Assembly (NCBI GenBank): GCA_949283205.1
Contig: CASDSD010000016.1
Span: 1 to 64,000, forward strand
Source: an uncultured Alistipes sp.
GTDB taxonomy: Bacteria > Bacteroidota > Bacteroidia > Bacteroidales > Rikenellaceae
DNA length: 64,000 nt
Direction: 5' to 3'
Under the pieces are notes generated by a model. The model made no database searches and was not told the origin of the DNA. It saw only the letters and a program-made list of their open reading frames with translations. Below, piece by piece: positions 8,096-17,625 of the stretch; position 1 is the stretch's first letter, and every line of letters starts with the position of its first letter. The translations under genes and the position numbers were made by a program.

Positions 8096-9667
8096 TCATA
8101 TACCACCTTCCAATGATGAGGTTGTCGGCTCCCAGCCACCCTCCACTACAATATTATGGATATCCAAGTCCGGTAACATGACATCCAGCTCAAATGTCGT
8201 TTCCCGTAACACGTCAGTAACAGTATCCAGCAATGGGGTCAATAAAGAACAGAGCAAGCCACCAAGGTAGTCGCCCAAAATACTTTGCAGCAATTCGTCT
8301 GTCATTAAGATCGAATCAAGTTTGGCCGACAGATATAGCGGTTCTTCGTCCTCCGAATCATCATAGTTGTTCAGGGTCAGATTCACCAGAGCATAATTCG
8401 TATGATAGGCCACATTGGGATAGGCCGTATAAACCAGATCGTTCTCGATATTAATCAAGCGCCCGTAAAGCGCTGCATCATCAACCACTCCGTCGATCAG
8501 CGGTCCCGTCAACCCCTCTTTCTTCACATCGATCTTATCGATCTTATTGTCTCCACCGAGCATGATGATCGAGATATAGCGTTCGCTGCTCAGCTCCTCT
8601 CCTGCCTTACGTTGCATGGGGATCTCCTCCCAAGTAACGGCGGTCTGACTGCTTGCCGCAATCGGTTGTAGATCGAAGTCCAAAGCCGACGTAAAATAAC
8701 CGGTTACATCGGCACTCGACGAAATGGCCCAAGGGTTGAGCAGATTCTGCAATCCCAACAGGTCTGCATCCGTATCGTTGGTCTTCAATGTACTCTCTAA
8801 ACGGGTCAACAACTTATGTAGCAATTCCTGGTTGAGTGCATCGATCAGATCGCCCACCAAAGCTCCAACCAACGCGTCGACTATGTCTTCTGTAATAAAG
8901 TCTAAAACGAAGTGTAATTTTAATACTTCGTCGATAGGCCCAAACAAGGCGTTGTGAAGCAGTCCACTGACAATCTCCGTAGTCAAATGTCTTGCCTTGA
9001 CCTCCTTGGCAATGTTGTCAACTAATTGACTCAATGCTGAATTGGCGTCAACAAACTCCCGGAGAAATTCATGTTTTGTGACGATACGCTGAAGCAGAAT
9101 TTCGACCTGCGTGTTGTTCTGGTTGAAATCCGCTGAAGCGAAATAGTACATGTTCTGATCCGTAAAGGTCATAGGACCCATGACCGGCATCACAATACGA
9201 GCATCTTCATAGTAGGTCATGTAATTCTGCAAAATCGACTCTTGTCCCTGTCCTTCGAAAAGATTGGCATCCAGATTCCCCAGAAACACGACCCGATAAT
9301 CGCCATTCGGAAGAGTCTCGTGAATAGCCTGAAGGGGCCATTCATGGCTCTCCGGAACAGTGTAGTTGTCCGGCCGGAAAACGGTTTCGCGTTTAACATA
9401 AACATATCGGTCGGTTGCGTCTTTGCGGTAGAGAATATACATAAGCGTTTGTACCCGGTCTGAAGAACCGTTGATGGCAGTGCGCGTGTCAAGAGATGAA
9501 ACATCACTTTCACACGGGAAGAACGTCACATCGAAACTCTCCGATTCCGAATATGATCCGGATACGGGAGTTCCAACCGCGGATGTGTTGCTATCCTTGT
9601 CACAGCCTGTCCCGAAAAACAAGGCGATAGAAACCAATAACCCTGAAAATATCTGTCTACAGATCAT
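8096..9667 (-). CDS. FimB/Mfa2-like fimbrial lipoprotein with long helical insert
   Basis: 523 residues from the ATG at 9667, chosen over the upstream ATG because it begins MICRQIFSGLLVSIALFF-GTGC, a lipoprotein signal with Cys22. The N-terminal half has the beta-sandwich style of Mfa2/FimB anchors and fimbrial tips (DVTFFPCESD, TLMYILYRKDATDRYV, YRVVFLGNLDANLF). Residues ~225-330 are an unusual amphipathic helical stretch (FITEDIVDALVGALVGDLID and similar) that I do not associate with the family. Last gene of the fimbrial operon, 22 nt after the previous one. Probably a minor subunit or anchor on the outer membrane. Confidence 0.6.
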   Translation of the reverse strand: MICRQIFSGLLVSIALFFGTGCDKDSNTSAVGTPVSGSYSESESFDVTFFPCESDVSSLDTRTAINGSSDRVQTLMYILYRKDATDRYVYVKRETVFRPDNYTVPESHEWPLQAIHETLPNGDYRVVFLGNLDANLFEGQGQESILQNYMTYYEDARIVMPVMGPMTFTDQNMYYFASADFNQNNTQVEILLQRIVTKHEFLREFVDANSALSQLVDNIAKEVKARHLTTEIVSGLLHNALFGPIDEVLKLHFVLDFITEDIVDALVGALVGDLIDALNQELLHKLLTRLESTLKTNDTDADLLGLQNLLNPWAISSSADVTGYFTSALDFDLQPIAASSQTAVTWEEIPMQRKAGEELSSERYISIIMLGGDNKIDKIDVKKEGLTGPLIDGVVDDAALYGRLINIENDLVYTAYPNVAYHTNYALVNLTLNNYDDSEDEEPLYLSAKLDSILMTDELLQSILGDYLGGLLCSLLTPLLDTVTDVLRETTFELDVMLPDLDIHNIVVEGGWEPTTSSLEGGI

Positions 9668-9689
9668 ACCTTTCGATTTTCTTATCAAA

Positions 9690-10574
9690 CTACATGTAAC
9701 CATCCCATTCATCGTCATCCAGATTGATATCGCCGCCGAAACCGACCTCGAAGCTGCCACCTTCGCCCGTTCCGCGGAGAACGAGCCAGGTGATCTGGTT
9801 GGGATATATCGGAATTGTTCCCGATGTGGATTTCAGCTCATAAACCGTCTCGGTTCCGTCTATGTGGGTCAGCGTCAAACTCCCTTTTCCTGTAATATCC
9901 TCTGTCGGGAGCAGGTTGATCGTAATCCGATAGTCGTCCGACACAGCCGGGGTCTCACTTTTCGACAAAAGCACGGGATCGCCCGTTGAGACAACCTTAC
10001 CTCCCGTTGCATCCTGAAAAAGCATCGTTGGAAACCCTTCAACCTCAAGTTGTGCGCCGTGGATCGACCCGTCGGCATTGTTCATGCGGATCTGAATGGC
10101 TCCGTTCTGCCGGGTCAGCACGATACTGTACGAAGTAATATCATCGGCCGTCGAAAGGGTTAGAATGTTGCGGAAAACTTCCTGCTCGGGTTGATTCCCT
10201 TCCAGGTATTGCATCCGGGCTGTCTCATAGGATGTGGCCGTGAGTGGTAATGCTGGCTGTTGGTTTTTAGGGATGGCCAGAAAAACACATCGATATACGC
10301 TGTTCCTTTCCAACTCGGTCACCGTAAACGAACTGTTTGTTATCTCCATGACGCGGATGCAGGCAGATGAGTTTTCCGTCATTTCAAAAATATACAGGGA
10401 AACCGCATACTTCCCGAAATCGATCGCTTGCGGTGCCCTGGTCTGCTGATCGAGTGTCAGGTTGAAACGAATCGGCCGGGGCGCGTCTGTCTCGACATCC
10501 GTTTTCTGGCAGGATGAGATCCAGCCGGCAAGGCCAACCAAAAGAAATATACGGAACAAGATACCGGATTTCAT
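9690..10574 (-). CDS. FimB/Mfa2-like fimbrial lipoprotein
   Basis: 294 residues with lipoprotein signal MKSGILFRIFLLVGLAGW-ISSC (Cys22). The mature part begins PRPIRFNLTLDQQTRAPQAI and continues KYAVSLYIFEM, similar to the first strand of DUF1812/Mfa2-type proteins that anchor or terminate Bacteroidales fimbriae. It ends in an acidic tail (GGDINLDDDEWDGYM). Spacing of 18-22 nt to its neighbours indicates one transcript. Confidence 0.6.
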   Translation of the reverse strand: MKSGILFRIFLLVGLAGWISSCQKTDVETDAPRPIRFNLTLDQQTRAPQAIDFGKYAVSLYIFEMTENSSACIRVMEITNSSFTVTELERNSVYRCVFLAIPKNQQPALPLTATSYETARMQYLEGNQPEQEVFRNILTLSTADDITSYSIVLTRQNGAIQIRMNNADGSIHGAQLEVEGFPTMLFQDATGGKVVSTGDPVLLSKSETPAVSDDYRITINLLPTEDITGKGSLTLTHIDGTETVYELKSTSGTIPIYPNQITWLVLRGTGEGGSFEVGFGGDINLDDDEWDGYM

Positions 10575-10592
10575 ATCGTATCGTTTTTTTGT

Positions 10593-12077
10593 TTATTGCT
10601 GTAAATTTCCGGCGGGATGATCTCCCCATTCGGGATCAAGTCCCAGTCCTGGGTCTGCTTCGCCGAGCTCTCCCCCATAATATTCATTCCAGAAAGGATC
10701 GAGTCGGATCACAATATCGGTTGTAGTCCCCTCTCTCAAGTCGAGTGGTTTGTCATCCTCTTCAGGCAAATCGCTGCCGTCGGCGGTGAAACACCGACGG
10801 CCAATACTGTAAAAATGATTGGCCAAGATAGGATAATAATGTATATCGTAACCAGACCCTGTATCGAGACTGATTGGGATCCAACCCAAGGCAAATTCCT
10901 GCTCGGAACTTTCGTCGTATCCGTAAAATACCAGGTATAGACTCTTGTCGTAGATCTCGCTACCCGATGATGAGGCGGCATTAGCATGCTGGGGTATCAC
11001 GAACGCTCCGGCTAACAGGCTGTTGGGATAGCGTTTGTTGTCGGGCGAAGTATTCTCATAAAAGCCATTGCTAATTGTTGCCTGTCCCGGGATATCGATT
11101 TTCAACAGGACATGCTCCGGAGTCGGAGGGTTGAATGCGAAATTGTATACAGGGACATTCAGCTCTCCATCCATAGCCTCCCGGCTTGCAATCAGCACTT
11201 TGTCGGACAGGAGCGTACCATGTGCCAAGGCAAGGCCAACAACCCGATATTCGGTCTGTTCGGGGATGATTCCCGTAGCAAGCTCCGTATCCGGGGCATA
11301 GGCCATAAGGGTCGCCGGAATATTCTCGACATAAAGCAGGAGGCCTGCAACGGCCCGTTCAAGAAAAATAGAGCGGGAAAAATGAGAGGTCGTGCCATTG
11401 ACGGTCAGAGATTGTGTCGTGCAGCCGGAAAAAAGTTCCGTTGCCTCTACAGCCTTTTCACTGGCACAATACAGAGTCGCTTCTTTCAGGAGGGTTTCTC
11501 CTTCGACCCATTCTTCCCATTGATGGCCGGAGGACGCATTATTGGGATCCGAAAGTTTAGGTATATCGGCCTTACTGTCGTCACGGGCCACCGCCAAAAA
11601 CGTATACTCACCGTTTTCAAGTCGCATTCGTCCCACATAGCAATGCGATTCATCCTGGTCTTGTGGTCCACCCCACCAGATGACATAAGGACTTGGAGAA
11701 AACTTAAGGGTAAATTCATCGACCGACAGATAATCCCGACTTGTTCCATCCTCCACAATCGGTTTGTAATAGGTGAAATCGCCGGCCTCATTTCTGCGGA
11801 ACACATAAATCCGTACATCATTAATCTGTTGCCAGTTATTACTGCTCAAAAGCATTCGAGGCGGTTCCTGTTGCGGAATGATGGTGCCATCCGGGACAAA
11901 CGTCATGTCCACAGCCTGCGAAGAGCCATCATCCACACCTTTGTCCGAATTCAGGTCGAACCGGACCTCCACATCATAGAACTCCGGCTGACGTATGGAT
12001 CCGTCAGACATATTATCCCGTGAACATCCAAAGGCAAATACGGATAACGATAAAATGATATATATCCCGTATCTCAT
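10593..12077 (-). CDS. Fimbrial accessory/tip lipoprotein
   Basis: 494 residues from ATG 12077, which opens MRYGIYIILSLSVFA-FGC (Cys18). The ORF extends 18 codons upstream, but those overlap the C terminus of the preceding fimbrillin, so the internal start is preferred (21 nt after its stop). Mature protein begins FYDVEVRFDLNSDKGV and has WQQINDVRIYVFRRNEAGDF, the fimbrillin-superfamily first-strand pattern, and a C-terminal PILANHFYSIGRRC segment typical of Mfa/Fim subunits. Larger than a shaft subunit, so probably an accessory or tip component. Confidence 0.55.
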   Translation of the reverse strand: MRYGIYIILSLSVFAFGCSRDNMSDGSIRQPEFYDVEVRFDLNSDKGVDDGSSQAVDMTFVPDGTIIPQQEPPRMLLSSNNWQQINDVRIYVFRRNEAGDFTYYKPIVEDGTSRDYLSVDEFTLKFSPSPYVIWWGGPQDQDESHCYVGRMRLENGEYTFLAVARDDSKADIPKLSDPNNASSGHQWEEWVEGETLLKEATLYCASEKAVEATELFSGCTTQSLTVNGTTSHFSRSIFLERAVAGLLLYVENIPATLMAYAPDTELATGIIPEQTEYRVVGLALAHGTLLSDKVLIASREAMDGELNVPVYNFAFNPPTPEHVLLKIDIPGQATISNGFYENTSPDNKRYPNSLLAGAFVIPQHANAASSSGSEIYDKSLYLVFYGYDESSEQEFALGWIPISLDTGSGYDIHYYPILANHFYSIGRRCFTADGSDLPEEDDKPLDLREGTTTDIVIRLDPFWNEYYGGELGEADPGLGLDPEWGDHPAGNLQQ

Positions 12078-12097
12078 GCCAATACCCTCATTTATGA

Positions 12098-13535
12098 TTA
12101 GTTGAAAATGATTGCATTTTGAATCTGCCACTGATGGTGGGTGTCCATTACCAGTTCATCGGCCACGCTCAAATCGATGGGAATGTCCTCGCCGTAATTT
12201 TGCGACAGGCTCTTTTCCCCCTATGGTATAGAGCCGGTTGCGCACGACACTGAAACAATACTCCGTATCCACGTTCTCAAGCAATGAGATGCTGGTCCGG
12301 CCGGTTCCCCCTTCGGGCAAAGAGACCAACGTGCGATTCTCATTCTCGGCAGCATCGTGATCGCGTAGCGCCACATTCCAATGTTTCAGCAGTTTCCCGT
12401 CGATATCGAGCAACTGCAGCTGAAACGAACAACGTCCTGATGTTACGTCTTCACCGGTTACGGCAAATGGTATCAGGAAACATTCTCCAAAAACAGTCCC
12501 CGGTGAGAGGGAAATCGTGCCTGCCGGATACATCTCCGAGTCCGTCTTCCAGTTCTTATCGTCGACATCGAGGTATCCATCACCGTTTGCATCGTAAGGG
12601 AGGCGCGGATTTTCCCGATTCCCGGGGAACCAGTTCACGAGGTCTATTTCATATGCCGTAAATGCGTCGGGCTGGGTGGAGCCGGCCAAAGAAGCATCGA
12701 AATCCGACCTCGGATCCGTTCCATTAATAACATTATCCTTATGGAAATCAAAAGAATCGTCCACCCCTCGGAATCCTCCCAATATAACTGTCTGGTTGTA
12801 TCGTGTCGTCACGAGCCGCAGTTTTGACACTTTGGAGCCCTGAATATCCGCCGGAATGCGAGTGAAATATCCGAACGTCCCGGCCACCTGCCGACGCACC
12901 ATCAACAAACCATGCTCCACGTTCGCCTCTTCACTCCGTTTGGATAAAATCACACCATCCTTGACAAAAAACAGTTCCGCTCCGGCAAACACCTCCTCAA
13001 CCACATTATCCGCAGTTATGGAAACTGTTTCCGTTTGATTGTAATCGTCCCCGATTCCGATACCCTCGAAGGGTTCGTAATCGCCGTAAGTCCCGGTCTG
13101 GTAACCGATGGCATAGGCTATGTAGGTCACACCTTCGTTCAGGCATTCATCTCCCGAGAGTCGGACGGTGGCGTATCGCCCCTGTCCCTCTTCTTCGCTC
13201 CAGGGAATACTTGTCTTGTTATTGGGATTGCTCCAATTGTCTATAGTCGTTTTATATACCACCCTTGCAGGACTCTGGTACTCTGCGATGATAATGCTCA
13301 ACTTATCGAAGTTTTGTGCAGGGGATACGCTCGATATGGGACGACGGGTCATCGACGATGAGTTGACACTCTCTCCGCCCGTAAACAATTCTCCCACACT
13401 TTCAACAACCACCGTAAATTGCTGTTCGGTCTGCCCATCGTTCATGCCTCCGGGCATATCGGGTGTCGGATTGTTACAGGAGACGGCCACTGCCATCATT
13501 CCCAAGCTGACGATTATAGATCTTGTCGCACTCAT
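12098..13535 (-). CDS. Mfa1/FimA-like fimbrillin, frame broken at a G5 run near the C terminus
   Basis: Lipoprotein signal MSATRSIIVSLGMMAVA-VSC (Cys20). It has beta-rich fimbrillin text: VVESVGELFTGGES, DKLSIIIAEYQSPARVV, VFGECFLIPFAVTGEDV and NRLYTIGG. In the frame as written the protein would end in a basic nonsense tail at 12156. Dropping one G from the G5 run at 12217-12221 gives IGEKSLSQNYGEDIPIDLS, then VADELVMDTHHQWQIQNAII, FN, stop at 12098. That is a proper fimbrillin C terminus and sets normal 21-nt spacing to the next gene. I therefore annotate the full extent, with a +1 disruption. C-terminal strands are essential for polymerisation of donor-strand fimbriae, so the written allele may be inactive. 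Confidence 0.65.
12217..12221 (-). repeat. G5-A4 run at the fimbrillin frameshift
   Basis: GGGGGAAAA on the minus strand. Four Gs would restore the C-terminal frame of the fimbrillin gene. Short for slippage but adjoining an A4 run. Confidence 0.6.
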
Positions 13536-13612
13536 TCAGTTCAATCGATTGGTTTATTGAAAACAAGCCGATCCGTCCCCAAGGGACGGATACGGCCTTG
13601 TCCCATCCGGAA

Positions 13613-14891
13613 CTATTCCAGTTCCATTTCGTGAATCACCTCCCAGTTGTCGTTAACTACCAGTTCGATCTCATGCTTGTTATCCAATGATATGGGATTG
13701 TCATCATCTCCAGGAGTCGGTTCGGGGTCAGTGCCTTGACCGGGGTCGTCACTCGTACGATTTCCCAGGCCATAAAGGTGATTGCGAACAATATTGTAGG
13801 AATTCTTGTTTTCGGTTACAGAGGTCTGCGATGTAAATGTGCTGCTTGCAGTATCCCACGTATAAAGCGTATAGGTTGTAGTCTCACTCGAAGGCATGTT
13901 TACGTTCCACTCACGTTTTACATCACCTCCTGCGGTTGTTAGCTGCAGTTTGAGTGTTTGGGCAGCCTCAACCTTGGCGAACGGGATCACGAACTCACCC
14001 CCCCCCGAACACGGATCCTTTCTGGAAAGTGGCCTTGGTTTCGTATTGTGCCGGTTTCTGCCAGTTTTTTGAGTTGATCAGCGTGCCATTGGCTTCAATC
14101 GACGAGAACCAGTCGTTCAGATCTATCGTCACAAGCGTCTTGTCAAAATCCGGCTCTTCGGAAAATCCGTTGACAACGGCTGTCGAGATGCTGTTGCCGG
14201 ATCCGTTGTTATCCAGATTGATGTTGGCAAACTGACCGAGTACAAGACGGTTGTTCTCGTTCGAAGCAACCAGACGCAGTTGCGTAGCTTCGGCAATGTA
14301 GGGAATGTCTTTTGCATAGACATAAACGCCGGCTACTTGACGGTTCAAGATAACCTCTTGCTTAAATCCTTCGGCTTTTTTGACGTCGAAGGGTACGGTT
14401 GAACCGGCAAAAATCTCCTCCGCGCCCTCGTCCGTGGTGAGCGACAGTACGGCATTTTCGTTGAATGTCGAACCCGAAACAAGAGTATTTTCGATGTCGC
14501 TGTATCTGCTTCCGCTGTGGAACCCTACAGCAAATATCTGATAATTGCCGTCATCGAGATTCGTTTCCAGTACGATATCCTTGCTTTTCCCGTCATTCGT
14601 GCCGTACTCCACCGACTCGTTTTGCCAATCAGAAAATTCTTTGTTGTATTTCACCTCTTTAGACGAGGCATCAACCACATATACGACTACGTTCTCGATG
14701 GTCTGGTTTGCCTCCGAACTGAGCAGAGGACGTCCAACACGCGTTGTAGTGTCGCTGTTAGCTACGGCCAGCGAGATAATCTGCTTGGCGTCGTTTGGGT
14801 TGACATCGTCACCTGCCTCTTCATTGTTTGAGCAGGCACAGAAGGCCAATGATCCAATCATGGCCATTCCAAATAAAAATGTCTTTTTCAT
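13613..14891 (-). pseudogene. Mfa1/FimA-like major fimbrillin, off-frame at a G9 tract (possible phase variation)
   Basis: Start at 14891 opens MKKTFLFGMAMIGSLA-FCAC (lipoprotein, Cys20). Residues ~30-300 are a typical fimbrillin: SDTTTRVGRPLLSSEANQTI, NVVVYVVDASSKEV and GAEEIFAGSTVPFDV. The frame reaches KGSVFGGG and stops at 13995 immediately after nine Gs. The second frame picks up exactly where the fold should continue (GEFVIPFAKVEAAQTLKLQL) and runs to VVNDNWEVIHEMELE at 13613. Eight (or 5, 11) Gs would make one ~425-residue protein. A long G tract inside a surface-subunit gene is the classic substrate for slipped-strand phase variation, so this may be an OFF allele rather than a dead gene. 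Assembly error is the alternative. Confidence 0.75.
13998..14006 (-). repeat. G9 homopolymer inside the fimbrillin gene
   Basis: Nine consecutive G on the coding strand, directly before the premature TGA. A G count of 2 modulo 3 restores the open frame. Confidence 0.9.
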
Positions 14892-14923
14892 GTTATAAAT
14901 AATTAAGTGTATTATAAAACTTA

Positions 14924-15859
14924 TCATTCAATTTCCATCTGATGTTGCAGCTCCCAGTTATCGTTCACGCGAACATATATCTTGAACGATCCTCCGCTGC
15001 TGTCCTCTTCATAGAGATATCTCAATATCGTAATCTCATTGCGTCCCATCGTGATATGGACATCATGCGGCTCGAGCGTCGGATAAAGCGTCCCCCGCTC
15101 TCCGCCAAAGACCGCCGACTTGTCGATGAATACCACACTGAGGGTAGATCCTTCATACGATGGCGAGGGACACATCAGAGTTTGGCTCTGTATTTCGTTA
15201 TGTACTTCCCAGTCCAACTCGGTCTGCACACTGGTAAGATTGGAATAAACAAATCGGTTGTCCACAAGGCCGAAGACATCGTCTATATTCTTGGTCGAGA
15301 AATTTATGTTATTGGGTATAGCCTCGGCCTTAATCAGCAAATTCCCTTTCGTCCGTTCCATTCCGAGCGTAAAGTGCTCTTTGCCGTATGTGTAATCAAA
15401 CGTCCCGCTGGCCAGATAGATGTCATTGGCCGCAGCCCCGGCAGCTTCCATTTCGGCCTGTGTAGCATCGGCCCCCAACGGTTCTTCACTCTTCATATTC
15501 CCCCACACCGTAACGGTATACCGTCCATAGGGCAACGATGCCGGCAGGACGATCATTTGTTCCATGTCGTCATTCTCGACAGGTTTGTTGTGTTGTTCGG
15601 CGACTACATTCCCATGTTCGTCATGGACGATATAATAGAGCGAATGGACATACTCGCGAAAAGGCAGATTTTCGGATCGTCGCTCCATCAATCCCAGCTT
15701 GACAGCATCGTCAATATTGAAATAGTTCTTGTCCTTGACGGTCAGTTCCACAACAAGCGGCGGACACATGGGTAGTGATTCCCGGATACATCCGCCCAAC
15801 AAAAGCATTGCTCCGGACATCAAAATCCCAACAATCTTATTTACTCCCCCGCTACTCAT
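14924..15859 (-). CDS. Mfa2/FimB-family fimbrial anchor lipoprotein
   Basis: 311 residues. Lipoprotein signal MSSGGVNKIVGILMSGAMLL-LGGC (Cys24). Residues 30-130 fit the Mfa2/FimB (DUF1812) pattern: CPPLVVELTVKDKNYFNIDD, then VHSLYYIVHDEHGNVVAEQH, LPYGRYTVTVWGN. Members limit fimbrial length and anchor the fibre. Its start overlaps the stop of the upstream DUF3868 gene by 8 nt, and it precedes the major fimbrillin by 32 nt. Its last 15 residues (RVNDNWELQHQMEIE) nearly match those of the following fimbrillin, which is odd for an anchor and may mark a shared donor strand. Confidence 0.75.
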   Translation of the reverse strand: MSSGGVNKIVGILMSGAMLLLGGCIRESLPMCPPLVVELTVKDKNYFNIDDAVKLGLMERRSENLPFREYVHSLYYIVHDEHGNVVAEQHNKPVENDDMEQMIVLPASLPYGRYTVTVWGNMKSEEPLGADATQAEMEAAGAAANDIYLASGTFDYTYGKEHFTLGMERTKGNLLIKAEAIPNNINFSTKNIDDVFGLVDNRFVYSNLTSVQTELDWEVHNEIQSQTLMCPSPSYEGSTLSVVFIDKSAVFGGERGTLYPTLEPHDVHITMGRNEITILRYLYEEDSSGGSFKIYVRVNDNWELQHQMEIE

Positions 15860-17615
15860 GATTTGTCAGTTCAATAAATTCCGCCAGGGAAGCATACGGT
15901 ATAAAATCGGCTTCGGTAACAGCTCTGCGTCTGAGGAAAACATCCGCTACGGCTGAACCAAGATGTTGGAACAACGCATCACTATCGCCACTGCGGGCTG
16001 CAATTATCGCCCGTACATATTCCGCTCGAGGGGTGCGATCGTCACACCGCACCATGATTCTGGCTGCAGCGTCGTTGCGCCCTACACTGAGCGCCACGAT
16101 CGCGGTATTGGTATCTTCATACCCTTTCATCAACTCGTAAGCCCGATCCAGTTTGCGCATGGCCGCCATAAGTAACCCGAGATTATAACGAGCCTCAGGC
16201 TGTTCGGTCCGTGTTTCAAGCAGTTCTATCGCCCGTTCGTAATCATTCCGGTAAACATATATGGCGGCTTTCGTATTAAGCATCTCCGGCGAAAACTCTT
16301 CAAGTGAGTCGAGTACGGACTCGGCCTCATCGGTTCGTCCCTCGCGCAACAACAGCACGGCCAAATTGTTGGCAGATGTCTGCGACTGCGGGAAATAATG
16401 TAAAATAGTGCGGTATACCCTCATTTTTTCATGCGTATCCTTCATGAGGGTCGTTACACGTAGCAGCTCCTCCTCATTGAATACATCGGGACGTTTGTCA
16501 TACATGGCAAGCAACTCGTCGTCGGTCGTAAAACTCCGGATTGTATAGGTATACTCATATTCGACCTTTCTATCCTTTTGCAAATATTTGTCACGAATAT
16601 CCGGCCAGCAGGCCAGGCGGCGAATCCGGTATTCAGCAGCATCATCGTTTTCAGCGTCGTAACGGTCGAGGATAGCTGTAACAGCCAATGTGTCGCGGTA
16701 CCCGTCGGCTCTCATCGCTGCCAGGACGGGTCCCCACCCCTCGGGATGCGAGCCGGTCGTAATTAAGGCAGCTTGTCCGGTCGACATGTGCAATCGGGAA
16801 ATCAACCACTGCTTGGCCGCAGTTGCACGATTTTTGGCCAGTATCATATTGAAATCATAAGGGCCATCGGCCGAGGCCATGCCATATATATCCAACGAAT
16901 TGAGTGTCTTCAGAGAATCGGAAACGATATTCCCGAGTGTGGCAAGCATGGCCTCCATCTCGTGGCGGTTGTTTCCGAGAGTAAGATTGATGTCGTAATG
17001 ATTTATAACAAATTGCAAACGGGCCTCACCTTTTCCTTTTACGATTTTAGGCCGGATGACAAATTCCGGTGCCATCCAGTTCAGTTGGAGCGATTCATGA
17101 GGCTTAATCAGCGTCGATATATTGGCAATGTAGGCCATATCGACCGTATCAAACGCGTTGCACTGTCCGCAACCGCTGGTCGATGCCGAAGCCACAATAC
17201 GTCCTCCGTCGAAATGTTCAGGCACAATAATGGAGGCCCGGTACGGAAACGACAGTTCTCGCTTGTTGTTTACTGTTTTGGCATATTCAGCGAGTGAATC
17301 CACATAGTTGGAAAGTTTTTCACGACGCTTCGTCTTTTTTGCGTAGATCGGAGCGTCCAGCACCATGGGCGTACATTCGACAACGACGCTGTCTGCCTGC
17401 ACGAGACGGGGGCGAACGATTAAACGGCTGCGTTTCGGCAATGACTTTTCAGGAATGGAGATAGTTGCATCGACGCGTACCCTGGAATCTGAGTCGGGGA
17501 CGAGTGTCTCCACGGGCGAAACTGAAAACATGTTCATCCGTTGCGAGGCACACCCGACTAAAATGACCGAGAAAACAGCTCCCCACAAAATGCGAAAGTA
17601 TTTATTTGTCCTCAT
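15852..17615 (-). CDS. DUF3868 / OmpA-like / TPR fimbrial-locus lipoprotein
   Basis: 587 residues from the ATG at 17615 (two in-frame codons upstream is only a TTG). Lipoprotein signal MRTNKYFRILWGAVFSVI-LVGC. The N-terminal part matches DUF3868 of Bacteroidales fimbrial operons (TISIPEKSLPKRSRLIVRPR). Residues ~220-320 are OmpA-like (LNSLDIYGMASADGPYDFNM, AKNRATAAKQWL), fitting peptidoglycan contact. Residues ~400-560 are TPR repeats (NNLAVLLLREGRTDEAESVL, YNLGLLMAAMRKLDRAYELM). Second gene of the operon, 10 nt after the DUF3575 gene. Likely an assembly or anchoring factor in the periplasm. Confidence 0.75.
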   Translation of the reverse strand: MRTNKYFRILWGAVFSVILVGCASQRMNMFSVSPVETLVPDSDSRVRVDATISIPEKSLPKRSRLIVRPRLVQADSVVVECTPMVLDAPIYAKKTKRREKLSNYVDSLAEYAKTVNNKRELSFPYRASIIVPEHFDGGRIVASASTSGCGQCNAFDTVDMAYIANISTLIKPHESLQLNWMAPEFVIRPKIVKGKGEARLQFVINHYDINLTLGNNRHEMEAMLATLGNIVSDSLKTLNSLDIYGMASADGPYDFNMILAKNRATAAKQWLISRLHMSTGQAALITTGSHPEGWGPVLAAMRADGYRDTLAVTAILDRYDAENDDAAEYRIRRLACWPDIRDKYLQKDRKVEYEYTYTIRSFTTDDELLAMYDKRPDVFNEEELLRVTTLMKDTHEKMRVYRTILHYFPQSQTSANNLAVLLLREGRTDEAESVLDSLEEFSPEMLNTKAAIYVYRNDYERAIELLETRTEQPEARYNLGLLMAAMRKLDRAYELMKGYEDTNTAIVALSVGRNDAAARIMVRCDDRTPRAEYVRAIIAARSGDSDALFQHLGSAVADVFLRRRAVTEADFIPYASLAEFIELTNHE

Positions 17616-17625
17616 AAGCAAAAGT

